From assembly GCF_014656215.1 (NCBI RefSeq), contig NZ_BNBZ01000029.1, positions 27,785 to 91,784 of the forward strand: a stretch of 64,000 nucleotides of DNA. Direction: 5' to 3'. A program made the position numbers and the translations under genes. The notes beneath the pieces were generated by a model. That model was given only the letters and a program-made list of their open reading frames with translations. It did not search any database and was not told the origin of the DNA. Below are positions 8,697-18,400 of this stretch, piece by piece; positions within the stretch are counted from its first letter, which is position 1, and every line of letters begins with the position of its first letter. This DNA comes from Streptomyces zaomyceticus. Lineage in GTDB: Bacteria > Actinomycetota > Actinomycetes > Streptomycetales > Streptomycetaceae.

Positions 8697-8871
8697 GGAG
8701 GCCCCTCCCCGGGAAACCTGAGAGTCCGGCTGCTGCCGGACCGCTGCTCACGCTGTTGTGCCGGATTCGGGGAGAAGTCTTCGCCGGGCCCCCCGGCCGG
8801 CACGTCTCACCCACGTCGACCGGCAGAGCGTATCCCGTCGTACACGGGTACGAGCCGGGGGCCGCACGCAA

Positions 8872-8917
8872 CGAGCAGGGCCCGTACGCCACCGAAGTGC
8901 CGTACGGGCCCTGCTCG
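8872..8917 (-). terminator. Strong hairpin terminator of the DEAD-box gene
   Basis: The 16-bp perfect stem (8872-8887 with 8902-8917) has a 14-nt loop. It lies 29 bp after the helicase stop codon and upstream of the secreted-protein gene. Confidence 0.8.
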
Positions 8918-8945
8918 TCCATCGATTCAGCCGACCGGGTCGACC

Positions 8946-11306
8946 TCAGCCGTTGCGCTTCCAGCGCGGCTTGTCGTCGCGGCGCTGGAACGAGCCACCG
9001 GTCGAGCCGGTGCCGGTGCCGGTGCCGGTGCCGCGGTGGTCGTCACGACGGCCGTACGGGCGGTCGCCGCCACCCGAGCGGAAGCCGCCGGCGGGGCGGT
9101 CGTCACGACGGTCGCGGTTGAACGGGCGGTCGCTGCCGCGGTGGCCGCCGGCCGGGCGGTCGTTGTCGCGACGCTCGAAGGGACGGCCGCCACGGTCGTC
9201 ACGGTTGAAGCCACCCGAGGGGCGGTCGTCACGGCGGAAACCACCGGACGGACGGTCGTTGTCGCGACGCTCGAAGGGACGGCCACCGCGGTCGTCACGG
9301 TTGAAGCCACCCGAGGGGCGGTCGTCACGGCGGAAGCCACCGGACGGACGGTCGTTGTCGCGGCGGAAGCCACCACGGTCGTCACGGTTGAAACCACCCG
9401 AGGGGCGGTCGTCACGACGGAAACCACCGGACGGACGGTCGTTGTCGCGACGGAAGCCACCACGGTCGCCACCGCGGTCGTCACGGTTGAAACCACCCGA
9501 GGGGCGGTCGTCACGACGGAAACCACCGGACGGACGGTCGTTGTCGCGGCGGAAGCCACCACGGTCGCCACCGCGGTCACCGCCACGGAAGCCACCGCGG
9601 TCGTCACGGTTGAAGCCACCGCGGTCGCCACCACGGTCACGACGCTCGTAGTTGCCCCGCTCGTCGCGGGCCGGACGCTCCTCGCGACGCTGCTCCTCGG
9701 CGCGCGCGGCACGCTCGGCCTCGGCGGCGGCGGCCGCGATCTCGGCCTCGGCGGCCTCGGCCACCTCGGCGACAGCGGCCTCCGGGTCCTCGCCACGCTC
9801 ACGGGCGGCGCGGGCCACCAGGCGGTCGGCCTCCTCGCGGAGCTCGACGGCGCGGAGCTGCAGGCGCTCCAGCTGCTTGGTCAGGTCGACGACCTCGCGC
9901 TCGGCCTGCTTGGCCGAGTTGTTCGCCGAGTCGGCCTGGACCTCGGTCAGCGAACGGGCACCCGTGATCTCCGCGACCTCGGGGTCGAACGCGCCGGCGC
10001 CGCCGACCATGTGGCGCGAGGCGTCGACGCCCGCGTCCTCCATCAGACGGAAGATCTGACGGCGCTGGTGCGGCAGGGCCAGGGAGACCACGACACCGGA
10101 GCGGCCGGCACGGGCGGTACGGCCCGAGCGGTGCAGGTAGTCCTTGTGGTCGCCGGCCGGGTCCACGTTGAGGACCAGGTCGATGCCGTCGACGTGGATG
10201 CCTCGGGCGGCGACGTCGGTCGCGACGAGCGCGTTGACGTAGCCCTTCTTGAAGTCCTCCAGGACGCGGGTACGGGCGCCCTGCGTCATGCCGCCGTGCA
10301 GCGCGTCGGCCTTCACACCGGCGTCGCACAGCTGCTCCGCGATGCGGTCCGCGCCGAGCTGGGTGCGGACGAAGATGATGGTGCGGCCCTTGCGGGCGGC
10401 GATGGCGGCGGTGACCGGCGCCTTGTCCTTCGGCTTCACGACGAGGACGTGGTGGGTCATGGTCGTGACGTTGCCCTGGGCGCTGTCGACCTCGTGCGTG
10501 ACGGGGTCGGTCAGGTAGCGCTTGACCAGGGTGCCGATCTCGTTCTCCATGGTGGCGGAGAAGAGCATGCGCTGGCCGCCGCCGGGGATCTGGTCGAGCA
10601 GCTCGGTGACCTCGGGCAGGAAGCCCAGGTCGGCCATCTGGTCGGCCTCGTCGAGGACCGCGATCTTCACGTTCTCCAGGGAGCAGGCGCCGCGGTTGAT
10701 GATGTCGCGGAGGCGGCCCGGGGTGGCGACGAGGACGTCGACACCGCGCTCCAGGGCGTAGATCTGGTTGCCCATGGAGGTACCGCCGCAGACGACCTTC
10801 ATCTTGAGGCCGAGCACGTCGCCGTAGGGCTGGAGGGCGTCCGCGACCTGCATCGCGAGCTCACGGGTCGGCGTGAGGATGATGCCGCGGGGCTTCTTCT
10901 TGTCGGTGTGGCCGCCGGCCAGACCGGCCAGGAGCGGCAGACCGAAGGAGAGGGTCTTGCCGGAGCCGGTACGGCCACGGCCCAGGATGTCCTTGCCGGC
11001 CAGGGCGTCCGGGATGGTCGCGGCCTGGATCGGGAAGGGGGTGGTGACGCCGTTCTGCGCGAGCTTGCGCACGACGCCGTCCGGCAGACCGAGGTCGCCG
11101 AAGGTGATGGTGGGCTCGGCGGACTCCTCGTCGAAGTCGTCCGAGTCGGTGTCGACGGCGTCGACGAAGTCGTCGGCGTCGATGTCGGCGTCGAGGATGT
11201 CGGCAGCGTCGATGACGGCCGTCTCGACGATCTCGGTGGCCTCTACGGCCTCGACGATCTCGTCGTTCTCGGGCATGACGGCGTGGTCAGAACTGAAAAT
11301 GGACAT
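8946..11306 (-). CDS. DEAD-box RNA helicase with long Gly/Arg/Asp repeat tail
   Basis: 786 aa. An acidic N-terminal extension (1-65) precedes the core. The Q-motif lies near 69-94 and Walker A RTGSGKT at 112-118. DEAD lies near 220, SAT in the following block, and the HRSGRTARAGR motif VI near 405. A charged coiled-coil stretch (about 475-560) leads into a tail of more than 200 residues. It is built from repeats such as GGFRRDDRPSGGFNRDDRGG and ends in KPRWKRNG. RhlE/CsdA-type helicases unwind structured mRNA and rRNA in cold or during ribosome assembly. The tail is disordered, probably binds RNA, and may promote condensates. RG-rich tails are common in actinomycete helicases but this one is long and regular. 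Confidence 0.93.
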   Translation of the reverse strand: MSIFSSDHAVMPENDEIVEAVEATEIVETAVIDAADILDADIDADDFVDAVDTDSDDFDEESAEPTITFGDLGLPDGVVRKLAQNGVTTPFPIQAATIPDALAGKDILGRGRTGSGKTLSFGLPLLAGLAGGHTDKKKPRGIILTPTRELAMQVADALQPYGDVLGLKMKVVCGGTSMGNQIYALERGVDVLVATPGRLRDIINRGACSLENVKIAVLDEADQMADLGFLPEVTELLDQIPGGGQRMLFSATMENEIGTLVKRYLTDPVTHEVDSAQGNVTTMTHHVLVVKPKDKAPVTAAIAARKGRTIIFVRTQLGADRIAEQLCDAGVKADALHGGMTQGARTRVLEDFKKGYVNALVATDVAARGIHVDGIDLVLNVDPAGDHKDYLHRSGRTARAGRSGVVVSLALPHQRRQIFRLMEDAGVDASRHMVGGAGAFDPEVAEITGARSLTEVQADSANNSAKQAEREVVDLTKQLERLQLRAVELREEADRLVARAARERGEDPEAAVAEVAEAAEAEIAAAAAEAERAARAEEQRREERPARDERGNYERRDRGGDRGGFNRDDRGGFRGGDRGGDRGGFRRDNDRPSGGFRRDDRPSGGFNRDDRGGDRGGFRRDNDRPSGGFRRDDRPSGGFNRDDRGGFRRDNDRPSGGFRRDDRPSGGFNRDDRGGRPFERRDNDRPSGGFRRDDRPSGGFNRDDRGGRPFERRDNDRPAGGHRGSDRPFNRDRRDDRPAGGFRSGGGDRPYGRRDDHRGTGTGTGTGSTGGSFQRRDDKPRWKRNG

Positions 11307-11503
11307 GCGAAATGCGAAACCTTCCGGAGTCTCGGCACGCGCCCGTCAACTCCGTGATTTCGCAAACGACCGCCTCAATGCGGTCAGCCACGGCTAGGGA
11401 GAGTACGCGCCACACGGCGCTCTTCTGTGTCGGCGCCGGGCAATGGGATCAAACGATCTACCACCATACGCACCCTCCCCCACCTATGGCAAATCGGACT
11501 CCA

Positions 11504-12193
11504 TCACACCGGCCCGACCTGCGGAGATGCCACCGGCTCCGGAGGCGCGCCCGGCCCGTCCGCCGCACGCATGGCACCCATCTGGGTGTCGGCCCCGGGC
11601 GCCGGCGGATCGGTCGGGTTCGAGGTCGGTTCCGGGGTCGGCTCGGGCGTCGGGACCGTGGGCTCCGGGGTCGGCTCGGGGCTCGGGACGGTCGGCTCGG
11701 GTGTCGGGGTCTCCCCGCCGCCTCCGGGGCCGCCGGACCCGCCGCCGTTCGCGCCGCCGTTTCCGCCGCCCCCGCTCCCGCCGCCGTTCCCGGCCGAGCC
11801 TCCCGCGTCACCGCCGGAGCCCCCTTGGCCGCCGTCCGTCGGCTGCGGCTTGGACGGGCCGCCGGAGCCGCCCGGACCCTCCACCGGCAGCACCGCGCCC
11901 GCGGACGGCTTCGCCGTTCCCGAGGGAGAGCCGCTCGGGACGGGGGACTCCGTACCCGCGCCGGCGACGTCCGGTCCGCCGCCGTCCGGCCGGCCGTTCC
12001 ACGAGCCGCCCCCACCGCCGGGGAGCCCGGCGCCGCCGTCCGACTCGGTCGCCGCGCCCCGCTTCCCGCCGGACGCGACGGGCGACGGCTTCGCCCCCTC
12101 GTCGCTCACACTCATACAGCCGCTCATACCGGCACAGGCCGCGACGGCCAGCGCGGTGGCGGCCCATCTCACCGGGGTGGGCAAATGGCGCAC
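11504..12193 (-). CDS. Putative lipoprotein with Gly/Pro/Thr-rich low-complexity body
   Basis: 229 aa from a GTG at 12191-12193, chosen because GGAGG sits 7 nt upstream. A signal peptide (VRWAATALAVAACAG) ends in a lipobox MSGC, predicting lipidation at that cysteine. The mature chain is almost entirely Gly/Ser-rich, then PTPEPTPEP-type repeats. It resembles an extended wall-spanning stalk without an enzymatic domain. It lies downstream of the small metallopeptidase on the same strand. Function is unknown. Confidence 0.7.
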   Translation of the reverse strand: MRHLPTPVRWAATALAVAACAGMSGCMSVSDEGAKPSPVASGGKRGAATESDGGAGLPGGGGGSWNGRPDGGGPDVAGAGTESPVPSGSPSGTAKPSAGAVLPVEGPGGSGGPSKPQPTDGGQGGSGGDAGGSAGNGGGSGGGGNGGANGGGSGGPGGGGETPTPEPTVPSPEPTPEPTVPTPEPTPEPTSNPTDPPAPGADTQMGAMRAADGPGAPPEPVASPQVGPV

Positions 12194-12328
12194 GGGGGCA
12201 CCTCCAGGGACACAACAGGCAGGAACGGAACGCGTTGCACTGCCCAACTCCCTTGGCGCCACAAGGGACACGCCCGAACGGTTCCGGGCGTCGGCCCGGG
12301 TCCCGGCCGGCACGGCGGCCCGAACGCC

Positions 12329-12380
12329 GGTCCGGGCGGTCCGGGCGGTCCGGGCGGTCCGGGCGGTCCGGGCGGTCCGC
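12329..12380. repeat. 9-bp tandem repeat GGTCCGGGC, five copies plus a partial
   Basis: Five perfect copies run from 12329 to 12373, and a broken sixth reaches the stop codon of the metallopeptidase gene. The region is intergenic on the minus strand. Confidence 0.85.
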
Positions 12381-12731
12381 TCAGCCGTAGCCGAGCGCGT
12401 GCAGCCGCTCGTCGTCGATGCCGAAGTGGTGGGCGATCTCGTGCACCACGGTGATCTCGGTCTCCGCGACCACGTCCTCGCGCGACTCGCACATCCGCAG
12501 CGTCGGCCCCCGGTAGATCGTGATCCGGTCCGGCAGCACACCGGCGTACCACTCACCGCGCTCGGTGAGCGGCGTCCCCTCGTAGAGCCCGAGCAGCTCG
12601 GGGTCGTCCGGGGCCGGCTCGTCCTCCACGAACACCGCGACGTTGTCCATCAGCCGCGTCAGTTCCGGCGGAATCCGGTCCAGGGCCTCGGCGACCAGCT
12701 CTTCGAACTCCTCGCGCGTCATCTCCAGCAC
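12381..12731 (-). CDS. Small zincin-like metallopeptidase (Zincin_1/DUF1025 family)
   Basis: 116 aa. The C-terminus carries HEIAHHFGIDDERLHALGYG, an HExxH zinc-protease motif with the third ligand a few residues on. This matches the minimal gluzincin-like family widespread in actinobacteria. There is no signal peptide, so it is cytosolic. I chose the GTG at 12729-12731 (VLEMTREEF) because the following ATG has a GGAG directly abutting it, too close to act as a ribosome site. GGGGGAC precedes the GTG by 9 nt. The physiological substrate is unknown. Confidence 0.85.
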   Translation of the reverse strand: MLEMTREEFEELVAEALDRIPPELTRLMDNVAVFVEDEPAPDDPELLGLYEGTPLTERGEWYAGVLPDRITIYRGPTLRMCESREDVVAETEITVVHEIAHHFGIDDERLHALGYG

Positions 12732-12835
12732 GCGCCCATTGTCCCCCCGCCGGAAACCGTTTTGGCGATAGCGGCCGCCATCCCATATGCTTCTCACGTC
12801 CCCGACGCACTGAGAAGTGCGCAGGTGAGTCTCTA

Positions 12836-12908
12836 GCCCTCATCGTCTAGTGGCCCAGGACGCCGCCCTTTCAAGGCGGTAGCACGGGTTCGAATCCCGT
12901 TGGGGGTA
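12836..12908 (+). tRNA. tRNA-Glu (TTC)
   Basis: The 73-nt cloverleaf has anticodon loop CTTTCAA (TTC). It is the first gene of a three-tRNA cluster. CCA is not encoded. Confidence 0.95.
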
Positions 12909-12948
12909 CGTATTACCGTGTGCGAGACTAGTGATCGTGCACAAGCTT

Positions 12949-13022
12949 GGCTCTGTGGAGCAGTTGGTTAGCTCGCCACCCTGTCAAGGTGGAGGTCGCG
13001 GGTTCAAGTCCCGTCAGAGTCG
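12949..13022 (+). tRNA. tRNA-Asp (GTC), copy 1
   Basis: 74 nt with anticodon GTC in CTGTCAA and a G-U wobble in the acceptor stem. The body is nearly identical to the tRNA-Asp at 19443, differing mainly in the acceptor stem. Confidence 0.95.
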
Positions 13023-13074
13023 CTGAAGCTGGAAACAGCTTCGTCCCCAAGCTCTTCGAGCAGGGGATACCCCA

Positions 13075-13148
13075 GGCTGGGTAGCTCAGTTGGTACGAGC
13101 GATCGCCTGAAAAGCGATAGGTCGCCGGTTCGACCCCGGCCCCAGCCA
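13075..13148 (+). tRNA. tRNA-Phe (GAA)
   Basis: 74 nt with anticodon loop CTGAAAA and acceptor arm GGCTGGG/CCCAGCC. It is the last gene of the Glu-Asp-Phe cluster. Confidence 0.95.
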
Positions 13149-13154
13149 CAAACA

Positions 13155-13184
13155 GAAGGCCCCGTTCGAAAGAACGGGGCCTTC
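13155..13184 (+). terminator. Terminator of the tRNA-Glu/Asp/Phe cluster
   Basis: A 13-bp stem (GAAGGCCCCGTTC and its complement) with a GAAA loop is followed by a short TTC-T tract, 6 bp after tRNA-Phe. Confidence 0.85.
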
Positions 13185-13273
13185 TTCGTGTGTCCGCACG
13201 CGGAGACGCGTACGCGGAGATCCGCACACAGAGGCGCGTACGGGGAGGAGGCCGGCGCCCCCTCCCCGTACCG

Positions 13274-14116
13274 TCACACGTCCTCGCGGGACCGCGAGCG
13301 GCTCCCCCGCCTGCCCCGCAGCGCGAGCACCAGCGCCACCACGGCCACCACCGCGACGAGCAGGGCCCAGTCCGGGACCGCCCGGCCCAGCGAGGCCACC
13401 CGCTGCTCCACGGCGAACGAGTCGTCCACCGACAGCAGGCCCGGCAGCGCCGTCGTCCCGTCGAAGACCAGGAAGAGCGTGCCGAGGGCCACGAAGAAGA
13501 GGCCCGAGAGGAGCGAGGTCGAATGGAGCGTGAGGGGCCCGGCCTTGAGCGGGCGGCCGCGCAGCCAGGACCGCCGGCCGAGGTCGTACCGCTCCCAGAG
13601 CAGCGCGAGGACGAACAGCGGGACCGCCATGCCCAGCGCGTACACCGCGAGGAGGAGCCCCCCGTACGCCGGGCTGCCGCTCAGCGCCGCCACCGTCAGG
13701 ACGCTGCCGAGGATCGGGCCCGCGCAGAAGCCCGCGAGGCCGTAGACCAGACCGAGGGCGTAGACGGAGAGGGCCGACGTGGGCCGGATCCGGCCGCTCG
13801 CCTCGGCGATCCGCCGGGAGGCGAAGCCCAGGCCCAGGATCTGGAGCACACCGAGCCCGACGATCAGCCAGCCGCCGGCGGTGACCAGGAGGTCCCGGTG
13901 GCCGTAGAAGAGGCGGCCCGCGAAGGAGCCGGCCGCGCCCAGCGGGACGAGGGTGGTCGCCAGGCCCGCGTAGAGGATGCCGGTCCTGGCCACCAGCTTC
14001 GCGCGGGTCTCGATCGAGTACGCGAAGAAGGCGGGCAGGAGCAGGGCGCTGCACGGGCTGAGCAGGGCGAGCAGCCCGCCGAGGAAGGCGGCGAAGTAGC
14101 CGATGCCGGAGGTCAC
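13274..14116 (-). CDS. CcdA-family cytochrome c biogenesis/thiol-disulfide membrane protein
   Basis: 280 aa, starting at a GTG that overlaps the stop of the upstream DsbA-like gene (GTGA). It has about six to seven hydrophobic helices. Conserved membrane cysteines sit in LLSPCSALLLPAF and AGFCAGPILGS, the pair that carries electrons in CcdA/DsbD proteins. A basic tail ends the protein. Family members pass reducing equivalents from cytosolic thioredoxin to extracytoplasmic thiol proteins. The 4-bp overlap with a thioredoxin-fold partner supports that role. Confidence 0.88.
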   Translation of the reverse strand: MTSGIGYFAAFLGGLLALLSPCSALLLPAFFAYSIETRAKLVARTGILYAGLATTLVPLGAAGSFAGRLFYGHRDLLVTAGGWLIVGLGVLQILGLGFASRRIAEASGRIRPTSALSVYALGLVYGLAGFCAGPILGSVLTVAALSGSPAYGGLLLAVYALGMAVPLFVLALLWERYDLGRRSWLRGRPLKAGPLTLHSTSLLSGLFFVALGTLFLVFDGTTALPGLLSVDDSFAVEQRVASLGRAVPDWALLVAVVAVVALVLALRGRRGSRSRSREDV

Positions 14117-14889
14117 TGCCCGGCGCCCGGCTTCGCGGTGCCGTGGCCCGCCTCCGGAGACTTCCCCTTCCCCTTCTCCTCGGCCGCCTCCGCCGCGGCC
14201 TCGATCGCCTCCGTGAAGGTCTCCAGGGGCTGCGCACCGGCGATCGGCCGGCCGTTGACCAGGAAGGACGGGGTGGAGGTGGCGCCCAGGGAGTACCCCT
14301 GCTCCTGGTCCGCGCGGACGGCCTCGCGGGCCGCCGTCCCGTCGGTGTCCTTCGCGAAGCGGGCTGCGTCGGGAACACCCGCCTCCGCGGCGAGGGCGGC
14401 GAGCCGGTCCTTGCCGAAGCCCTTCTCCTTGGCGCCCTCGGCGTAGGCCGCCTTGTGGAACTGCCAGAACCGGCCCTGCTGCCCGGCCGCCCAGGAGGCG
14501 CGGGCGACCGCCTCGGACTCCTCGCCGAAGATCGGGAAGTTGCGCCATTCGATGCGCAGGGTGCCGTTCTCGACGTACTTCTTCATCAGGACCGGCTCGG
14601 TGTCCCGGGCGAACTTCCCGCAGTAGCCGCACTTGAAGTCGGCGTACTCGATGAGCACGACGGGCGCGTCGGCCCGGCCGGCGGCGAGCTTGTCGGAGGC
14701 GTCGCGGCGGGCGTAGGCCTCCAGTTCGGCGTAGACGCCGGCGGACGGGTCGGCGGAGACCTCGGCGACGGCCGAGGAGCCGGACGCACCGGGGGACGCG
14801 GGCTTGGTGGCGGTGTACGAGACAACCCCGAGCAGGGCGGCGGCGACCGCCACCCCGGCGACGATCACGAGCGGCTTGGACTTGGGCAT
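14113..14889 (-). CDS. DsbA-like membrane-anchored thiol-disulfide oxidoreductase
   Basis: 258 aa. An N-terminal membrane anchor at residues 6-25 precedes a linker and a thioredoxin/DsbA fold with active site CGYC (C87, C90) in YADFKCGYCGKFA. The cis-proline loop is in STPSFLVNGRPI. The helical insertion is of DsbA_2 type. It acts outside the membrane, forming or isomerising disulfides in exported proteins. It is upstream of and coupled to the CcdA gene, which would recycle it. Confidence 0.9.
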   Translation of the reverse strand: MPKSKPLVIVAGVAVAAALLGVVSYTATKPASPGASGSSAVAEVSADPSAGVYAELEAYARRDASDKLAAGRADAPVVLIEYADFKCGYCGKFARDTEPVLMKKYVENGTLRIEWRNFPIFGEESEAVARASWAAGQQGRFWQFHKAAYAEGAKEKGFGKDRLAALAAEAGVPDAARFAKDTDGTAAREAVRADQEQGYSLGATSTPSFLVNGRPIAGAQPLETFTEAIEAAAEAAEEKGKGKSPEAGHGTAKPGAGQ

Positions 14890-14946
14890 GCGGAACTGCT
14901 CCTGAGGAGAAGGAAGACGGGAGGGACGGCGGGGGCGGCCGTCCGT

Positions 14947-15297
14947 CTACACCCTCAGGACCGACAGCTCCACGGGAGACAGCGGTACGCGCGCGGGGAG
15001 CTCCCGCCCCGGCGCCGCGCCCCGGCCGCCCGGATCCGGTTCCCGGGCCCCGCAGGGGGTCCGGTCGGCGGCGAGGGAGGGCAGCAGCTCCGCGAAACCG
15101 TGCGCACGCGGCGGTACGACGGGACCCGCGGCCCCTTCGTCGGCGGGGTGGCCCGGATCGCAGCCGGGCACGGCGGCGCCCAGGACGACCGGGGCCGTCC
15201 CCGGGGACGTGTCCGCCGCCGCCCCGCACACCAGGAGGCCCAGCACCAGGGCCACGAGCGCGGCGAACGCCACCGGCACACGGGTGGTGCAGAACAT
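14947..15297 (-). CDS. Small secreted hypothetical protein upstream of dsbA-ccdA
   Basis: 116 aa from MFCTTRVPVAFAALVALVLG, preceded by GGAGAGG at good spacing. Residues about 7-28 form a signal peptide or anchor, with cleavage possible near AAA. The mature part is Pro/Gly/Ala-rich and has two cysteines (PGCDPGH and DRTPCGARE). They could form a disulfide, which would fit a substrate of the thiol system 57 bp downstream on the same strand. The family is not recognised. Confidence 0.6.
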   Translation of the reverse strand: MFCTTRVPVAFAALVALVLGLLVCGAAADTSPGTAPVVLGAAVPGCDPGHPADEGAAGPVVPPRAHGFAELLPSLAADRTPCGAREPDPGGRGAAPGRELPARVPLSPVELSVLRV

Positions 15298-15422
15298 GCG
15301 AAACCTCTCCGGTCCGGTCGACGTGTCCGAAATAGTACGCACCCCTCCCGGTGCCCTCCCGGGCAAGCCACTCGTAAATCGGTTCGCCGCTTCTCGGCCG
15401 CAGATGCGATCCTGGATTCCGT

Positions 15423-18400
15423 ATGTCTACTTCCTTCGCCGCCCTCCAGTCCGTCCTGGCCGAGGTCTCGCTGCGGGACTCCCACCGGCTCGGCCGCCGT
15501 CTCGAAGGCGCCCGCCGCATCCGCAAGCCCGAGGCCCGCGCGGCCGTCCTGGACGAGATCTCCGTCGAGGCGGCCAAGGCCAAGGAACGCGTCGACGGGC
15601 GCGCCTCACGCGTGCCCGCGGTCACGTACCCCGAACAGCTGCCCGTCTCGCAGAAGAAGGACGAGATCCTGGAGGCGATACGTGACCACCAGGTCGTGAT
15701 CGTCGCCGGTGAGACGGGCTCCGGAAAGACCACCCAGATCCCGAAGATCTGTCTGGAGCTCGGCCGGGGCGTCCGGGGCATGATCGGGCACACCCAGCCC
15801 CGCCGGATCGCGGCCCGCACGGTCGCCGAGCGGGTCGCCGAGGAGCTGCGGACCCCGCTGGGCGAGGCCGTCGGCTGGAAGGTCCGCTTCACCGACCAGG
15901 TGAACCCCGACGCCACCTTCGTGAAGCTGATGACGGACGGCATCCTGCTCGCCGAGATCCAGACGGACCGCGAGCTGCGCGCCTACGACACGATCATCAT
16001 CGACGAGGCCCACGAGCGGTCCCTCAACATCGACTTCCTGCTCGGCTATCTGGCCCAGCTGCTCCCCAAGCGCCCCGACCTCAAGGTCGTGATCACCTCC
16101 GCGACCATCGATCCCGAGCGCTTCTCCCGCCACTTCGGCGACGCGCCGATCGTCGAGGTCAGCGGACGTACGTACCCGGTCGAGGTCCGTTACCGGCCTC
16201 TCCTCGAGGAGGACTCCGAGGAGTCCGACCGCGACCAGATCACCGCGATCTGCGAGGCCGTCGACGAGCTCCAGGCCGAGGGCCCCGGCGACGTCCTGGT
16301 CTTCCTCTCCGGTGAGCGCGAGATCCGGGACACCGCGGACGCCCTGCTCAAGCGGCAGCTCCGCAACACCGAGGTCCTCCCGCTCTACGCGCGCCTCTCG
16401 CACGCCGAGCAGCACCGGGTCTTCCAGGCGCACTCCGGACGCCGGATCGTCCTCGCCACGAACGTCGCCGAGACCTCGCTGACCGTCCCCGGCATCAAGT
16501 ACGTGATCGATCCGGGCACCGCCCGGATCTCCCGCTACTCGCACCGGACCAAGGTGCAGCGGCTGCCGATCGAGCCGGTCAGCCAGGCCAGTGCCAACCA
16601 GCGCAAGGGCCGCTGCGGCCGTACCTCCGACGGCATCTGCATCCGGCTGTACTCCGAGGACGACTTCCTGACCCGTCCGGAGTTCACGGACGCCGAGATC
16701 CTCCGTACGAACCTCGCCTCCGTCATCCTCCAGATGACCGCCGCCGGCCTCGGCGACATCGAGAAGTTCCCCTTCATCGACCCGCCGGACCACCGGAACA
16801 TCCGGGACGGCGTGCAGCTCCTCCAGGAGCTGGGCGCGATCGACCCGACGGAGAAGGATCCGAAGAAGCGGCTCACCCAGCAGGGCCGGAAACTCGCCCA
16901 GCTGCCCGTGGACCCCCGGCTCGCCCGGATGGTCCTGGAGGCCGACAAGAACGGCTGTGTCCGCGAGGTCATGGTCATCGCCGCCGCGCTCTCCATCCAG
17001 GACCCGCGCGAGCGGCCGGCGGAGAAGCAGACGCAGGCCGACCAGCAGCACGCCCGGTTCAAGGACGAGACGAGCGACTTCCTCGCCTTCCTGAACATGT
17101 GGCGGTACGTCCGCGAGCAGCAGAAGGAGCGGGGCTCCAGCTCCTTCCGCCGGATGTGCAAGCAGGAGTACCTGAACTTCCTGCGCATCCGCGAGTGGCA
17201 GGACATCTACGCCCAGCTGCGGACGGTCGCGAAGCAGCTGGGCATCCAGGTGAACGAGGAGGACGCCCCCGAGCAGTCCGTCCACGTGTCGCTGCTCGCC
17301 GGACTCCTCAGCCACATCGGCATGAAGGACGTGAAGGAGGGCGCGAAGAACGACTACCTGGGCGCCCGCAGCGCCAAGTTCGCGATCTTCCCCGGTTCCG
17401 CGCTCTTCAAGAAGCCCCCGCGTTTCGTCATGTCCGCCGAGCTGGTGGAGACCTCGCGCCTCTGGGCCCGGGTCAACGCGCGCGTGGAGCCCGAGTGGAT
17501 CGAGCCGCTCGCCCAGCACCTGGTGAAGAAGACGTACAGCGAGCCGCACTGGGAGAAGGACCAGGCGGCCGTGATGGCCTTCGAGAAGGTGACGCTGTAC
17601 GGCGTCCCGATCATCGCCGACCGCAAGGTCAACTACGGCCGGATCGATCCCGAGGTCTCCCGCGACCTGTTCATCAGGAACGCGCTCGTCGAGGGCGACT
17701 GGCGCACGCACCACAAGTTCTTCGCGGACAACCGCAAGCTCCTCACCGAGGTCGAGGAGCTGGAGCACCGGGCGCGGCGCCGGGACATCCTGGTCGACGA
17801 CGAGACGCTCTTCGACTTCTACGACAAGCGCGTCCCCGAACACGTCGTGTCCGGAGCCCACTTCGACTCCTGGTGGAAGCACAAGCGCCACGACGAGCCG
17901 GAGTTCCTGGACTTCGAGCGCGAGATGCTCATCAACGAGAAGGCCGCCGGCGTCACCAAGGACGACTACCCGGACTCCTGGCGGCAGGGTCCGCTGAAGT
18001 TCCGGGTGACGTACCAGTTCGAGCCGGGTGCGGACGCCGACGGTGTGACGGTCCACGTCCCGCTCCAGGTGCTGAACCAGGTGACGGACGAGGGCTTCGA
18101 GTGGCAGATCCCGGGACTGCGCACCGAGGTCGTCACCGAGCTGATCCGTTCGCTCCCGAAGCCGATCCGCCGCCATTACGTGCCCGCGCCGAACTTCGCG
18201 TCCCGCTTCCTGGACACGGTCGTGCCCGTGCAGGAGCCGCTGGCGGGGGCGCTCGCCCGCGAACTCCAGCGGATGGTCGGGGTGCCGGTCACGGCCGAGG
18301 ACTTCGACTGGGCGAAGGTGCCCGAGCACCTCAAGGTGACCTTCCGGATCGTCGACGAGCGGCGCAGGAAGCTCGCCGAGGACAAGGATCTGGAGACGCT

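Noticed and set aside
5931..11357. 1808-codon open frame on the plus strand
   Set aside because: It runs antisense through the secreted FG-GAP protein and the helicase, has no domain and reflects third-position GC bias; the minus-strand genes have clear motifs.
13274..15943. 889-codon frame that includes the CcdA-like protein
   Set aside because: Only the part from the GTG at 14116 has membrane helices and family motifs; the upstream part overlaps dsbA and hrpA in other frames.
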